From Lepiota brunneoincarnata (lineage: Eukaryota > Basidiomycota > Agaricomycetes > Agaricales > Agaricaceae), in NCBI GenBank assembly GCA_023014365.1, contig JAEBUN010000005.1, forward strand, positions 1,612,001 to 1,676,000: 64,000 bases of DNA, read 5' to 3'. The translations under genes were made by a program, and so were the position numbers. The notes under the pieces are model-generated. The model ran no database searches and was not told where the DNA came from. It saw nothing but the letters and a program-made list of their open reading frames with translations. Positions 48,298 to 60,633 of this stretch are shown here, in pieces. The number at the start of each line of letters is the position of its first letter. Position 1 is the stretch's first letter.

Positions 48298-49156
48298 ATG
48301 GGCGCACGAGCAGGCATCGTCGTCTGTGTAACAAGCTTCCTCCTCGGTCTGTCCTTCTTTTCTACCTCTATATAGCTACTCACCTCTCCCCTCAAGGTGC
48401 CCTCTTCACACACTGGATCGCCGACTCCCTCACCCTGTGGAAATCCCCGATCACAGACGAACATCTCTGGACAGCCGCGTCCTACTATGCCATCCTCACA
48501 AAGGGTCCCGTCGAGATCCTCTATTTTCTCTTTGCTGTCGTTCTCCTCGGTGGTTCTACCATCCTCTGGAGCTTTGGTGATGGTGAGGCAGGCAATTTGA
48601 TGTTTGATGGCGGTAGCATCTGTGCGTATACACCTATACCATCCTTATCGAGAATTTCATGGAGCCATGTAAATACTACTTAGTTCTATTCGGAATGACG
48701 GGTGTCATGTACATTTACACTGTGCTACCCAGTATGTTTCCTTTCCCCTTTGTGGACATCTCCGCTCACAACGAACCCACCCCAGCTCTAATTTCACGTT
48801 TCAACTCCCTCCCAACACATGGCCTCAAAGACCCCTTCCCCCGTTCCCTCCGACAAACCACCCTCGACCTCGCATCTAACAACCTCTTCTGTAGCGTCGC
48901 CCTCACAGGAGTCCTCGCACTCCAAGCAGGCCGATTCTGGGCGGAAAATGCTGATAGCGACGATGAGGAATTCGTCCTCGTCGAAGCGCCTGAGGACATG
49001 CCACCCTCTCAACAGCAACAACAACGGGAGAGGTCGACTACCCCTCCTAATGCGAATACCACAGCTTTGAAAGACTGCCTCTCGTCTGCTGGAAAACCTT
49101 CAGATGGCAGGGTTAAACCCCTCCTGCAGCAGCGGGTGCAAACGACCGCTTCATGA
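48298..49156 (+). CDS. SHR3: Shr3-type ER chaperone for amino acid permeases
   Basis: The start MGARAGIVVCVTSFLLG continues across an intron into ALFTHWIADSLTLWKSPITD. Further exons give YYAILTKGPVEILYFLFAVV, WSFGDGEAGNLMFDGGSIFL and MTGVMYIYTVLPTLISRF, then DLASNNLFCSVALTGVLALQ and AGRFWAE. This yields four membrane helices and a hydrophilic acidic tail (DSDDEEFVLVEAPEDMP), the Shr3 layout. Shr3 binds newly made amino acid permeases in the ER, prevents their aggregation and lets COPII load them. Its client family is represented at 31517. Intron 48731-48785 must be removed; read through it would insert FPFPFVDI-type residues. Confidence 0.85.
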
Positions 49157-49562
49157 ATCTCGTTATATATTCTCACCCTCTTAATGATTTTGACAGTGTG
49201 ATGCCTGGATTTTGATGTGCTCCTCTTTCTTACCCAAAATTAATTCCATATATCGCCTCACTTAACCCGGGACCTCCGTGGGTAGCAGTAGTACATATGG
49301 GCTTTCTTCTGAAGCAGGGTCGTTGACCCTCCATTTAAAGCACTTTTTTTTTTTGGAATTCAACTTCCTACCGTTCGTGCATGGATAACCCTCCCACCTA
49401 CGTACCAGCAAGACGACGCACATATTTATTCGCTGGTGCGCACCTGGCTCCTCTTATGAGCATCATGCTGTCTGAGTCCAACCTCGCTACTCTACAATTA
49501 GAGTTCTACAAGTAAATTCTGTCTATAAAAGTGGGGGGGAGTATACGCTATGATTAAGGACT
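49157..49562. other. 406-bp convergent 3' region
   Basis: 3' flanks of SHR3 (+) and LETM1 (-). Contains a poly-T run at about 49345. No gene seen. Confidence 0.4.
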
Positions 49563-51580
49563 TCACTGATCCTGCACAATATCCTCTTTGCGCGGCTTCG
49601 AGTTCTTGAGCTCATAACCCTGTCCGATAATCGACTGAGCCTCATCATCAACCAGGATCCCCAATCCCTCTTCCCTCACCAACCCCAACACATGCTCAAG
49701 TTCGACATACCCATCCTTGTCCACATCCAATTTTTGAATCACAGCCTGCACGACCTCCTCGTCTGGTCGATGCTTGATCACAGCCAACGCTTTTTCCAAA
49801 TCCTGGATGGAAATCCGGCCCTGCGCATCCGCTGAAATCATCTGAAGCGAACCTGCCGACTCGCGCATCGTATTCCTGGAGCTGTGTGTCGATCTTAGTC
49901 AGCATCGTACGAATGCGTTTGGTGAGAGCGCCAGAGGGAGACGTGGGGTCCTCTTCGGCCTGAAGATTTTCTTCCATGAGGGCTGCCAGTTCGTCGCGCT
50001 CCTTAAGAACACTGGATTTAGAGGATAGGACAGAGAGGGCTTCAGGCGAGTTCCTTGAGTTGTTCGGTGGTCATACGCGCATCTTCAGCTTCCGGGGTGT
50101 CTGCAATGAGCTATAGGGGCGCCTCCCAATAAGAGAATGAAATGCCATAACACAAAATTACACACCTCGGAATCGGGTAACAACGATTGAGCCGTATGAG
50201 CTTCTAATTCTGCAGCCTCACGAGCAGCTCGACGGGCGTCTTCTTCCTTTTGTTCTTGCTCCTCCTCGTCTTCGATGAGCTCTTCTTGTTGCTGCAAAAC
50301 CTCAAGTTTCTGCTTGTAGCTGGCATTGTCAAGATCCACCTCCAATTCCGCCTCATTGAGCAGGTTGTCAGGAAGACCGCACAACACCATTTCCAAACTC
50401 TTAATGATGGCAGCTCTGCCGTCCTCATGCTCACCAGGCTTCCTAGTCAAACTGAAATGCCCTTCCGAGGACCAACAAAACCCCTGAGACACGGTTCTGC
50501 AAGTGCAGCTGGATCCAAGTCGACATTTCCTCCCTTAGCCGAGCAGGGGATACACCGCTGGTTCGGATACCACGACTCTGACAAGCTGCTTGGAGCTCTG
50601 AGACCGAAAGTTCGTCGACGCCCTCAGAGTCAATGAGCTGGTCATCCCGACGGAGGTTGATGAGACGCGAGCGAATGGCGCCACGGAGGAAATTGTCGGT
50701 ACCGAATGCATTCAGGCCCATATAACGTGACATAGATACGAGCTGAGGTCGGGAAAGGTTATCTAAGGTGAGGTCGTCGTCGAAGAGTTTGGCCACGTTG
50801 ATAACGTCTTGTGCAGATGGGGATTCGCCAGTGGATCGAACCTGCCATTGATATGGTTTTAAGATATTACAAAGGTGAACTCAGGACAAAAACAAACCTT
50901 GCGGAAGAATTCTTTAAATGCCTCACTGCCGACGATATGGGCGTTGGCACGCAAACCAGACTCCCGAAGGGTCTCCTGGAGGAATTTGGCCATGTCCAGT
51001 CTAACACGAAGCAATTTCCTCTGCTTTTCCTCGGCGGCATACTTGTCTTCGAATGTTGAAGGAAGCATGGTCGGGAAGAGTTTGAGGGCAACAGGCAGAA
51101 GCAACTCCATGAATGGCACGACGATGAAGACCGCAAACGGGACAAGACGCAGCAAATCTTGAGTTGTGCGTTTTAGCTGCCTACGTTCACGACGGGTCAG
51201 AGTCTCTCCATGGAGGATTTTCCATTGGAGGCGTGATGAAATGCGGACTTCGGACACGAGAAGTTTGGTGCCGTGCCAGTAGTGCTGAGCTTCATGCTTG
51301 ATCTTTTTCCAGGCACGGATGGCGAGTGGTGCGTTTGAAGCATCTTTTGCAGCGGGTGAGGTGTGCCTAATTTCGCTAGCGGTGGTCTGGTCAGAGGGGA
51401 CGGACGAGGTAGGTTGTTGTTTCGAGGATGGTTGGCTACTCTGGTAGCGGGGCCGAGTGGACAGGGGTAGGAGAAGCAAGAAACGGCGTGGGTAGGGGTT
51501 TGTGGTGTAAAGAGCGGAGGATTGGAGAGAAACGACTATAGGTCCGTGCACGTAGAGCAGCGGCGGAGGAAGGGAGCCAT
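49563..51580 (-). CDS. LETM1/Mdm38 inner mitochondrial membrane cation exchanger
   Basis: The core exon gives AIRAWKKIKHEAQHYWHGTK, then LHGETLTRRERRQLKRTTQD and the membrane helix LLRLVPFAVFIVVPFMELLL, PVALKLFPTMLPSTF. The matrix part follows: the SRPQLVSMSRYMGLNAFGTD and LQAACQSRGIRTSGVSPARL ribosome-binding-like region, then coiled coils. It ends with an EF-hand-like loop, DVDKDGYVELEHV. The protein supports K+/H+ exchange and mitochondrial translation. No ATG lies in frame with the core exon. A workable start is ATG at 51580 (MAPFLRRCST), a 29-nt exon spliced over 51551-51436 into QPSSKQQPTSS. That start is my inference. It is divergent from ALKBH1 with 85 bp between. Confidence 0.82.
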
Positions 51581-51665
51581 ACAGACATCAAGCAAAAGAT
51601 CAAAAAAGAATAAAAAGCCTTTTCTTTTTTTTGGCGCTCAACTCCCTGTTTGGTCTTGTTGTTCC

Positions 51666-53152
51666 ATGGCCCATCTCCTCAACCCCAACTCTTCTGCGTA
51701 CAAGAAAGCCCGCCGTCAGTTCGCCAAGGCTACAAAGCACAGACCGCAAGACACCGAGAATGACTGGACGCCATTTAGATCCGCAGAGAAGAAATACAAG
51801 ACCCGCTTTCCACCCCCCGATCTCTCTAATGTGCTTGATCTCGCCACCCTCGACCCTTCCAGGAGAGACGAAGTTGCACGCGGCGTATGGGTTGGTCGCG
51901 CAGACACCGTCGAGTATAAATTTATCGGACAGAATGTAGTCATTATACCTTGTATACCTGGTACGCTGTTATACATATATACCCGCACGCAACCCCCAAG
52001 TTAAAAAAAAACAACTTACAGGCCTGATCATTGTCCCATCATTCGTATCTCCGCAAAAGCAGCGACAGCTTGTTCGATGGGCTCTGGCAGACCATGCTCG
52101 TTGTCCCAACGACACTAATCTTGATATTCACTACCTCGTCCCTTCCGAGGGCGTCTGGCAGGTCCATCTGCGATCCCGTTCGAACCCCGATGCCGCTTTG
52201 CCAATACAACCAAAAGCGAGCCAAGGGACAACGACCTGCTCCGTGAGAGAACCCCCAGGACCTCGTCGACTCATCGACAACATCCCCGCATCCGCAGATA
52301 CTAATGCCCGAGATTAGCGCAACTCCCAAACCACCCCAGCCACCTTCTATCACGGTCCAGCCTACCTTGCCCTCCAGGCTACTGTACAAACTGCGGTGGG
52401 CAAACATCGGCTGGTTCTATCACTGGGGGACCAAGCAATACGATTTCGCAAAGGGCAAGGGGCCCATAGACATAAACCTACGCGAAATATGCCGGCGTGC
52501 CGTGACCGCCGTCGATTGGGATAAAGTCTTCGCCGGAACGGAAGCTCAGTGGCCGGATGGAAACCCAGAATGGAAGGACTGGAAGGACACATACGGTCAG
52601 TGTTTGTTGAACGTTGAACCATGAACTCCAGACACGGTTACTCAGCGGATGTAGAACCCGACGCTGGAATTGTCAACTTTTATCAAGAGAAAGATACACT
52701 GATGGCGCATGTGGATCGTTCAGAAGTGTGCACCACCTCACCCCTAGTCTCAATCTCGTGAGTTATGCCCAGTCCATAGATAGGATCCTAGCCTAGAATT
52801 CGTTTAGGCTCGGGAATGCGGCAGTTTTTCTAATAGGAGGACCAACGCGGGATAAAGAACCGGTGCCGATCCTCCTGCGCTCGGGCGATGTCATTATTAT
52901 GTCTGGTCCTGCTTGTAGACGGGTGTACCACGGTCAGTCGTGCCTTCTCACTGAAAAGGTGTCTTATTCATCCCAGATCAAGGTGTCCCCCGGGTCCTGG
53001 AAGGGACCCTTCCTCCTCATTTGCAAAACGAAGACCTCCCAGGAAACGAGAAGGATACCTGGCAGCCATACGAAGAATACATGCGCACGACAAGGATCAA
53101 TGTCAACGTCAGACAAGTGTTTCCAAAAGGCTTTAACCCGCAAGATTGTTAG
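51666..53152 (+). CDS. ALKBH1: AlkB-homolog 1, Fe(II)/2-oxoglutarate dioxygenase
   Basis: The N-terminus MAHLLNPNSSAYKKARRQFA and VEYKFIGQ lead to GLIIVPSFVSPQKQRQLVRW. The catalytic domain reads KLRWANIGWFYHWGTKQYDF, GIVNFYQEKDTLMAHVDRSE (HxD metal ligands), GGPTRDKEPVPILLRSGDVI, CRRVYHGVPRV (second His) and TRINVNVRQVFPKGF (Arg pair for 2-oxoglutarate), ending NPQDC. ALKBH1 enzymes demethylate nucleic acids (tRNA m1A and, in some reports, DNA 6mA or histone H2A); the substrate here is not known. It has about six introns, some with AG choices set by frame. Confidence 0.9.
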
Positions 53153-53279
53153 GGGTTGTTTATCCTATCTTATGATGCCAAACAACGATTTCGAATAGCT
53201 GTATAGTTCATGTCAAAGATTCTCACGCAGGTCTTTCCAATACTCATCAGCACACGAATCCAATCCTCCCAACGCCAAA

Positions 53280-53700
53280 ATGGAAAACGACCAAGTACGG
53301 CTGTCTCTTATCTCTGTCGTATCCTGAAGTCTGAACCTCTTGTTAGGGCATCCTCGTCGATCTCTACGTCCCCCGCAAATGTGCCGCGACCAGTGCGTCA
53401 GCCCTAACCTCCCGAATCGACAATAACTGAGATCTATTTTCACCAGACCGATTGATCACCTCCAAGGACCATGCATCGGTACAAATTAGCATTGCTGATG
53501 TCGATGCCAATGGCCGGGCCCTCTCTACCTCGACAACGTTCGCACTTTGTGGTCAGGTCAGGTCACAGGGCGAGAGCGACGACTCGCTGAACAGGCTCGC
53601 TACAAAGGCCGGGCGTGAGCTCCTCTTCCCCCCATGCTCTGTTCTGATGCTCACGCAATAGATGGTAGTTCTCCGCAACGTCTGGTCGTACCAAAAGTAA
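53280..53700 (+). CDS. RPS21: 40S ribosomal protein S21 (eS21)
   Basis: Four exons (53280-53294, 53347-53392, 53447-53614, 53669-53700) total 86 aa, the usual length. The first coding exon is just five codons (MENDQ). The protein continues [20 protein letters not shown] and [15 protein letters not shown], then [20 protein letters not shown], ending [10 protein letters not shown]. All blocks match eS21, a small-subunit protein near the mRNA exit. Highly expressed ribosomal genes often carry an intron right after the start, as here. The minus-strand frames across it are shadows. Confidence 0.96.
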
Positions 53701-53907
53701 ATAGAGAACCCCTTGTATGATTGAGTCACGTGCAATGACATACTTATTGGAAGTGCGCAGTTGCGGTCCCCGCAGCCCTTTTGAGCTTGAATAATACCGC
53801 CTTGCATGGTCTTTATAGGCCGTCACTCAGACTGCAATCTATCCACAGTCTCCGTAAGCCTTCCAGTCCACCCTCCCTTGGCTGCTGACTCGCAATAGTC
53901 AGATTCT

Positions 53908-56900
53908 ATGGTCGAGATTGGTCATCCTGATCGTTCCGAATCTTCCTCCCCGAAAAGAAGGTCGGACGAGGAAGACAGGTATCGTCTGGTATATAGCAAA
54001 TCCAAGGTCTATGTCAACCCGACCGCATACGCGAGAGACAACATTCCAGGATTCGTGGCTCTCGTCAAGAGGGTACGTATGACTCTCGGCTGTGCATATA
54101 CATCTACTCAGGCAAGAACAGGAGGCACAGAATCCGACATATCTGCTCGCCTGGATCCCAGAATCGCTCCTGAACGAGAAGGGAACTGCAGAGTGGGATA
54201 AATTTGTCAAAATCGAGGAGCGGACAACCTTTGACGAGGGAGATGATGGTGCGTTTATGCCCTCCATGATTCTGGACCACCCTCACTGCCGCCATCCTTC
54301 TATCCATGCAGACGTCGTCCTTATCGATCTTCCAACTCAAAGACCAGAGTCTTATGCCTTCTCGGTTCCGTTGACATCAATATATTCCCTCATCGTTCAG
54401 CCTCCTTCACTTTCTTCGTGGTGTATGGATCCCGCGTGCATTTCTTACCATCGCTTGGACTGACGTGATATCTAGACGGCTCGATTGGTATCAACCTCAT
54501 TAACGGGGATACGCTCCCTACCTTACACTTCCACGACGACGAATCACATTCATTCACTCTTCACTCACCTACACCTCCAAGGAATAACACCAAGAGCGGT
54601 GACGGGGCAACTAGTTACCCTCCCCCCCCACCCCCAGGGCAGTCTCATCAGCCGAAGCCTACTAACTCCTGGGGTGGCGAAGACCTTCTCTCTCGCTTAC
54701 GACAATATGCTCACATCCTCCGCTCCACCCTCCAACCTACCCTTTTCTTGGTAGATCCTTCCCGCACAGACATCGAGGCGCATACAACGCACATTTTCGC
54801 CGACGAGGCAGTTGATGACATTCTTGCCCAGTCCTCCTTTGTCAATTCCCATTCTCCAGTACCTGCCCACCGCCGACCCCGCCCAATTTCCTCCCCACCC
54901 GGAACCAACCCGTACTCCCAGCGGTCTTCTGTACTACACCGCTCGTTGGGTTCAGTCACGCCCTCACCGTCATCATCACAGGCTCGTATGGCCCTTCTGC
55001 AGTCGTTCTCTAATATCACGCGTGCTACTCGACATGCTGCCCAGAATATCTTGTCCCACCCCTTAGCGAAGCCCATTTTACCCCACTTACCTGACCCTGT
55101 AAAGAGCCTCGTGAGTGCACCTGGAGAGTGGGAGTGGGGAAGCTGGGTTGAGAAGGGCGGAGTCGGAGAATTTGAGAGTGCCCGGGTGTATCTTGCACGG
55201 TGGGCACGCATCGTCGCTGAGGAGGGAGAAAGGGCAAGGAGGCGCGAAGCACAGGCATTACCACTGGTGTATGCAGATAACGAGCAGGAAGCTTCGTCGT
55301 TAGGGATTTTCGAGTTGCTACATACCACTTCGAATTTACCCACACCGAGGAGTTCACGGGATCCAGAACGACCAATTGACGGGAAACAGTGGGCGAAGTG
55401 GTTCGACACTGAAGGGAGGCCGAAGGTTCGGATTGAGGAGTTCAAGCGAGAGGTGTTTCAAAGGGGTATCAGTAGTCGAGACGTTTTGAGGAAGAAAATC
55501 TGGCCCTTTTTGTTAGGTGTGTTCAAGTGGGATACGACTGCACTAGAAAGGGAGCGATGTTGGCGGGAGAAACGGTATGCGATTTACTGTCACTTTACAT
55601 GACAACGCTTATTAACAACCATGAACAACCGTACAGGAAGCAGTATCAGTGTGTTAAAGGCGAGTGGTGCGGAGTTACCGAGGTCTTTGATAGACAAGAT
55701 GTCATTGATGTATGGTGAACTTCGGAATTCGCGAGCACAAGACTAATCAAGAACCTACACAGGAACGACACCGTATTGACGTCGATTGTCGAAGAACGGA
55801 TAGATCGCAGCCCCTTTTCGCGACACCAGCTACTACTCCAGGCGTCGATGATGCAAATGATGAAAAAAAACTACACCAACGATATTCGACCATTTCTCCA
55901 CACCCGAGTGATTTCGGCGCTCAGTCCCCAAGCAATGAGCATATCGAACGCCTAGCGAGTATTTTACTGACCTATAATTTCTACGAGAAGGATTTGGGTA
56001 TGTCCGTGGGTAGATCCTGTCCTTGTGCCGAAAGTTGACTCTTTTCGAGGGTATGTTCAGGGAATGTCAGACCTTTGCGCACCGATATATGTAGTGATGG
56101 ACGCGGACGAGGAAATGACGTTTTGGTGCTTTGTACAGTTGATGGAGAGGATGGTTCGTGCTCCCCAGCAACTTCGTCATCTATTGCTGACTTGCTGTTT
56201 CAGAAAAAGAATTTCCTACGTGACCAAAGTGGAATGAAGAAACAGTTGTCCACATTACAACAGCTTATTGAAGTCACGGATCCAGAGCTTTTTCGTCATC
56301 TGGGTGGGCGATTAATCGGGACCTCACTACATAATTATATCCTCACCCATATTTGCAGAAAAAACAGACGGCTTGAACCTCTTCTTTTGTTTCCGGTACA
56401 GTTTCGTATTCACGTTGAACGCTCTGAGCTGCTAACATCGCCATTAGATGGGTCCTCATCGCCTTCAAGCGTGAATTCCCCTTCGATGACGTGCTTCGAC
56501 TTTGGGAGGTGCTTTGGACAGATTATTACAGCACTCAATTCGTTCTATTTGTTGCTCTTGCCGTCTTGGAGTCACACCGAGACATGATTTTACGGTACCT
56601 TGTCGAGGTAGGTCGTGAGATTTCCACCGCTTTCATGGCCACTAATTGGGTTTCTTCAATCAGTTCGATGAGGTCCTCAAGGTGAAGTCATCCAGTGGGC
56701 ACAATCCTACAGAAGCTGATATTGATGACAGTATTGCAACGAATTAAGCATGACGATCGAGCTTGACACCACCTTGGCCCAAGCTGAAGTCCTGTTTTTG
56801 TCCTTTGCCCAAGTTGTGGCTGATATCGACCGTCGCAAGGCGGAAGAGGCATCTGCCTCGCTCTCAGCCGATGGTCTGCGACACCGTGGTTCTTTGGCCT

Positions 56901-56995
56901 CGACCTCAGTCAAGAGCGACCCGGCTAAACGCAATAATCTGAATTTGCTCAACCTCTCTGACGAACTAAGAGAGTTGTTGCTCTGTGAGACATAA
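53908..56995 (+). CDS. GYP7: Gyp7-type TBC Rab GTPase-activating protein (TBC1D15/17-like)
   Basis: The N-terminus VYSKSKVYVNPTAYARDNIP and VALVKREAQNPTYLLAWIPE form the PH-like DUF3548 domain of Gyp7. The mid part has SYAFSVPLTSIYSLIVQPPS. The TBC domain begins WFDTEGRPKVRIEEFKREVF and RGISSRDVLRKKIWPFLLGV. Catalytic residues: IDVDCRRTDR (IxxDxxR arginine finger) and SFRGYVQGMSDLCAPIY (glutamine finger). It ends FDDVLRLWEVLWTDYYSTQF and EVLKYCNELSMTIELDTTLA, then a Ser-rich tail. Gyp7 inactivates the vacuolar Rab Ypt7. The final intron (AAG|GTGAAG..GACAG) must be removed to reach the true stop at 56995. Confidence 0.88.
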
Positions 56996-57103
56996 CGATG
57001 CCACATGGACCATAAGGTGCCATTGTAACATTGATATTATTAGTAGTAAATATAATGAACCTCGAATGAAATACCTCGCGGTCACTTCTTCGACGTAACA
57101 CTC

Positions 57104-58127
57104 ATGGTGAATCTTACCATCTTGCGCACCTATGCTCTCAAAGACCCCACAGAGCTTCCAGCCTCTGTCCTTTTCTCACACTCAAGCAAAACCATGACTA
57201 TTTATGATGCATATCCAAAATCCATCTTCCACTTTCTCGTGCTTCCCTGTGCGCTCTCACCGTCGCTCCCAGACGATGGGCCTCCCAGTCCAACTTTGTC
57301 GGCGAAAACTCTCAGAACTCTCAGAACCCCCCCTATCTCTGACCTCTCAAGTCTCAGAGCCCTTTTGAGTTCGGAGGACGTTACCAAGGAAGAATCGAAA
57401 GAGGTCATACTGTCGCTGAAAGAAGAGGCTGTGCGGGTGAAGACTGAGATCGAGCAGGAGATGGAGAAGCGGTACGGGTTCGTGTGGGGTGTCTGGATTG
57501 GATTTCATGCATTGCCTTCGATGGAGTAAGTTCTCCGTTCCTTTGTTCCTCTTGTGAATGAGCACACCGCGTCTGCTTGGGGTTTCAGCGGGAGCGGTTT
57601 TGACCGTGTTTTTTTTTTGTTTTTTGTTTTGTTTTTGCTGTTGTTACAGACATATCCACCTTCATGTTTTGTCGGCGGACCTGGTCTCAGAAAGAATGAA
57701 GAACAAGAAGCACTACAATTCGTTCCATCCTAAACTCGGATTTTTCTTGGACGTGGATGAGGTCTTATCTTGGTTCGACGCAGAACCTTCTTATTATCAG
57801 ACTGTCAGTAGACTCTACAGTGCCGATTCTTCCTAACCTGTTGACTTGTATCTTCAGATGGCAAAACTACCCCCTACCAAATACGAACCCTTACTCAAAG
57901 AACCGCTTTCCTGCTTTCATTGCCACTGTGAAAGGAAGCATATGCCAATTCTTAAAAGCCACCTGCAAGAGGAATGGGAGAAATTACGGAACAGAGCTGA
58001 AAATCAAAAGAAACGCAAGCCAGAGGCCCAGCCGTTGCTGGACACCGCCAAAGTACGCGGCGCAGAACCGGACGAGAATAACGACGCTGGCCCAGCCCAC
58101 AAGAAAAAGAGACGAGATAAATCATGA
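57104..58127 (+). CDS. HNT3: Aprataxin-like DNA-adenylate hydrolase (Hnt3)
   Basis: Starts MVNLTILRTYALKDPTELPA, then SVLFSHSSKTMTIYDAYPKS, FHFLVLP. The HIT catalytic motif comes after an intron with a long T tract (57607-57650): HIHLHVLSADLVSERMKNKK, with the HxHxH triad. NSFHPKLGFFLDVDEVL follows. The C-terminal zinc finger reads LSCFHCHCERKHMPILKSHL, QEEWEKL, and the tail is basic (KKKRRDKS), a nuclear signal. Aprataxin removes AMP from abortive DNA ligation ends. The distance from the Gyp7 stop to this start is 108 bp. Confidence 0.93.
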
Positions 58128-58216
58128 ATTCGACCTGCGAATTGGGATTTGCGCTACACATAGAAATACATTTCTTGATGAACATAAGGTCCGGGCATGA
58201 GATGGTGTTTCAACAT

Positions 58217-59990
58217 TTACAAAACTGTTGGCTGTTCCTTCTCCTTTGCAGCTTCATTGCTGGCCCTCAGTCTCGCAGCACGAGATCGCTCGGTGGCGTG
58301 CCGGATGGCCCAGGTAAACTGGTAGGTTTTGACGGCATCTGTGTGCATACGTGAGCGAACGAGGGTCGTCCCAATGGGGTTTGTATTCACCTTCATAGCT
58401 GCTGAGAACCTGCGCTGCTTCGGGGTCTTCTTCGATGTCTTCTATAATATCGATAAGATTGGACACCTCCGAGAAGAAGGGGTCATCATCGGGGAACGTG
58501 GTCATTTGCTCATGGTCATCCCCAGGTCTTCGAATGTAAAGCACAGGCTGTACATAGGGATTCACCAACCTATCCAAAATCAGTGTGAATATGGATCGAA
58601 TCCAGGTAACACCCACTTGAGGAGATACCCATCAGCATAGACTTCAAGCTCGCAGCTGTAGTTGGTGCCTTGAAGTGCCACAGTATGGGTGAAGCTTCCG
58701 ACAGCTCCGCTGTCATATTTCCTGTATATTCAGATAAGGTCAAAGTATCCAGTGCAATAAATCCATCAATTCACCAAGTTGCGGCAGTGACACGTGGAAT
58801 CCTGTTCTCCGGAGTGATCTTGGTTTCATCGATAGGCATCTGGGTCAGGTGGCCCGCATTCTCATCCCATTCAAGTGAGTGGGCTTGAACACTTGAAATA
58901 TCAACCTCGCCACCGAAGTAACGCGAGAGATCGCAGAAATGGGTTCCTTGTTCGATTATTGGACCCGCACTGGATACAAGTTATTTTTAGAATTAGGGGT
59001 CATTACATGGAGACGACAGACCTCTTCGACTTGTCCCACCAGTCAACATTTGCGATAGATGCATACGCACAGGCATATCGAGCAATAGTGCTCATGACGG
59101 TGAGATTGTTTTCCTCGATGATTTGTTTCATCATCTGAACGGCCTTGAGATAACGAAGCATATACCTAGTTCCAGGTTCAAGAGCAAGTCTGATAACGCA
59201 TCGGGGTGACATACCCGACAGAACAAATAGTTTTCGTGTCAGTAATCATCTTCGCAATCTTGAAACCATCCTGGACCTCTTCATATGGACCGGTAGCGAT
59301 CGGCTTTTCGACGAACATGGCAACACCCGGGAAGTGCTTGAGGATTTGAACCTCGATGTCGCGGCCCGGTTGCAATGAGCCACGGAACCGTGGGGGACTA
59401 CCAATGATGATAGCGCGGGGTCGCTGTTTCGGGGTCATATTCTTGACGAAGTCATCCAGGGTTTTGTAGACCCGGGTGTCCTGGTATGCGGAGACGACGA
59501 AAGAGTCGCACTTCTTCTGCAGAACGGCGGTAGCACGCTCGATAGCAGGATCGATAATCGCGACCACCTTGAGTCGCCGACCAAGTTTACTAGGTTGCAA
59601 TGGCTGCATGAGAAGGGTTTGAAGGAGCAACGAGGAGAGATAACCCACTGCTCGAAACGGAAAGAGTGGTTCCAAGGACCTGCATCGGAACCTGGAGCGA
59701 ATGTTGAGAACGGTGTAGCTGCATAGAGAGGGGAGAGGGGTGCTTACCGAACATGATGTTACCTGCGCCGATGAAAACGAGGTTGAATTCATCGGAACCA
59801 CCGATATGAGTGACCCTGATGGTCGACGGGGGTTGTAGATCATGAGTGAGGCACAGAAAATTCAGACTGACTTATCCATGGGGACCAGCCTCGTTGGGTC
59901 GATTGAAGGTCGACGCGAGGACTTGCCCGAGCTGCGTCGCTCAGCCTGAGAGTGGCGACGAGCAGTAGCGGATATTCTGCGGGCCTGCAT
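58217..59990 (-). CDS. Gfo/Idh/MocA-family NAD(P)-dependent oxidoreductase
   Basis: A basic N-terminus (MQARRISATARRHSQAERRS), then after an intron HIGGSDEFNLVFIGAGNIMF, the Rossmann dinucleotide loop. The family's EKP motif is VAMFVEKPIATGPYEEVQDG, and SVGYMLRYLKAVQMMKQIIE follows. Next come YACAYASIANVDWWDKSK, the C-terminal sheet with AGPIIEQGTHFCDLSRYFGG, and a conserved ITPENRIPRVTAATWKYDSG. It ends DAVKTYQFTWAIRHATERSR and a short Ala/Lys tail at 58217. Close relatives are found across Agaricomycetes with unassigned substrates; the family oxidises or reduces sugars and related alcohols. The final intron is at 58268-58318 by my reading, so a direct reading frame would stop wrongly at 58254. 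Confidence 0.85.
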
Positions 59991-60163
59991 GGGGGTGATG
60001 AAGGGAAGATGACGGGGATGACGAAAGAAGAGACAGGTATATGCTATCGATATCGGTGGAGCAACGATGAGATGGAAAGCGAGATGATAATATTTTACGC
60101 GAGGGGACGACAACCGATTCTCCATCACGTGCGCACTATGTCATGTTGTATTTACAACTGGCT

Positions 60164-60633
60164 TCAAGCCTCAGGTGGCGAGTCTGGCTGCCCCTTGTCC
60201 AGCAATTGTGCATGCCTACGCTCAGCAGCCTCTAGGCGTTCCGCCACCGCCTGCAGCTCCTCTTGTAACTTTTCGTTTTCTTCCCTTAGCTTAAGGAGAT
60301 TGGACATCCGTTTATGAATCTTCTCATCCCTGCATGGTTTGCAGAGTTGATTTATGACAAGCAAAGGAAACTCAAAATAACACTTACTGAGCGACATCCT
60401 TTGGGTTTAGGATCGAGTCGATGTCAGCGCTGAGGTCCGAGTTTGGTATCTCGGGCGATAGGAGCGGCAGCGCTCTGCCCTCCTCTTCTTCTCGTCTGGT
60501 CGCCGCTGCCGCACCCGCTTGAGAGCTGTAGGTGTGAATGGGTCAGATGTCTGCCCTTGGTCGAGTCCAACGCCCAAGAGTTGAGCACGAACCCAGCTTC
60601 GTCATGGTGCGGCGCACTGTAGTCAGAGTTCAT
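60164..60633 (-). CDS. Small coiled-coil protein of unknown function
   Basis: Three exons (60633-60593, 60525-60388, 60329-60164) sum to 345 nt (114 aa). The introns have GTTCGT..CAG and GTAAGT..CAG ends. The sequence begins MNSDYSAPHHDEAG, passes an acidic Arg/Glu stretch and a conserved-looking LSPEIPNSDLSADIDSILNP, then a leucine-rich coiled coil (MSNLLKLREENEKLQEELQA, VAERLEAAERRHAQLLDKGQ), ending PDSPPEA. No DNA-binding basic region precedes the coil, so it is not a plain bZIP. Function is unknown. Exon 2 is also open in a second, Arg-rich frame, which I reject because it breaks the total frame. Confidence 0.62.

Noticed and set aside
57607..57650. T-rich run that might be a terminator or insertion
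   Set aside because: It is the pyrimidine tract of an intron in the aprataxin gene, just before the HIHLH exon.
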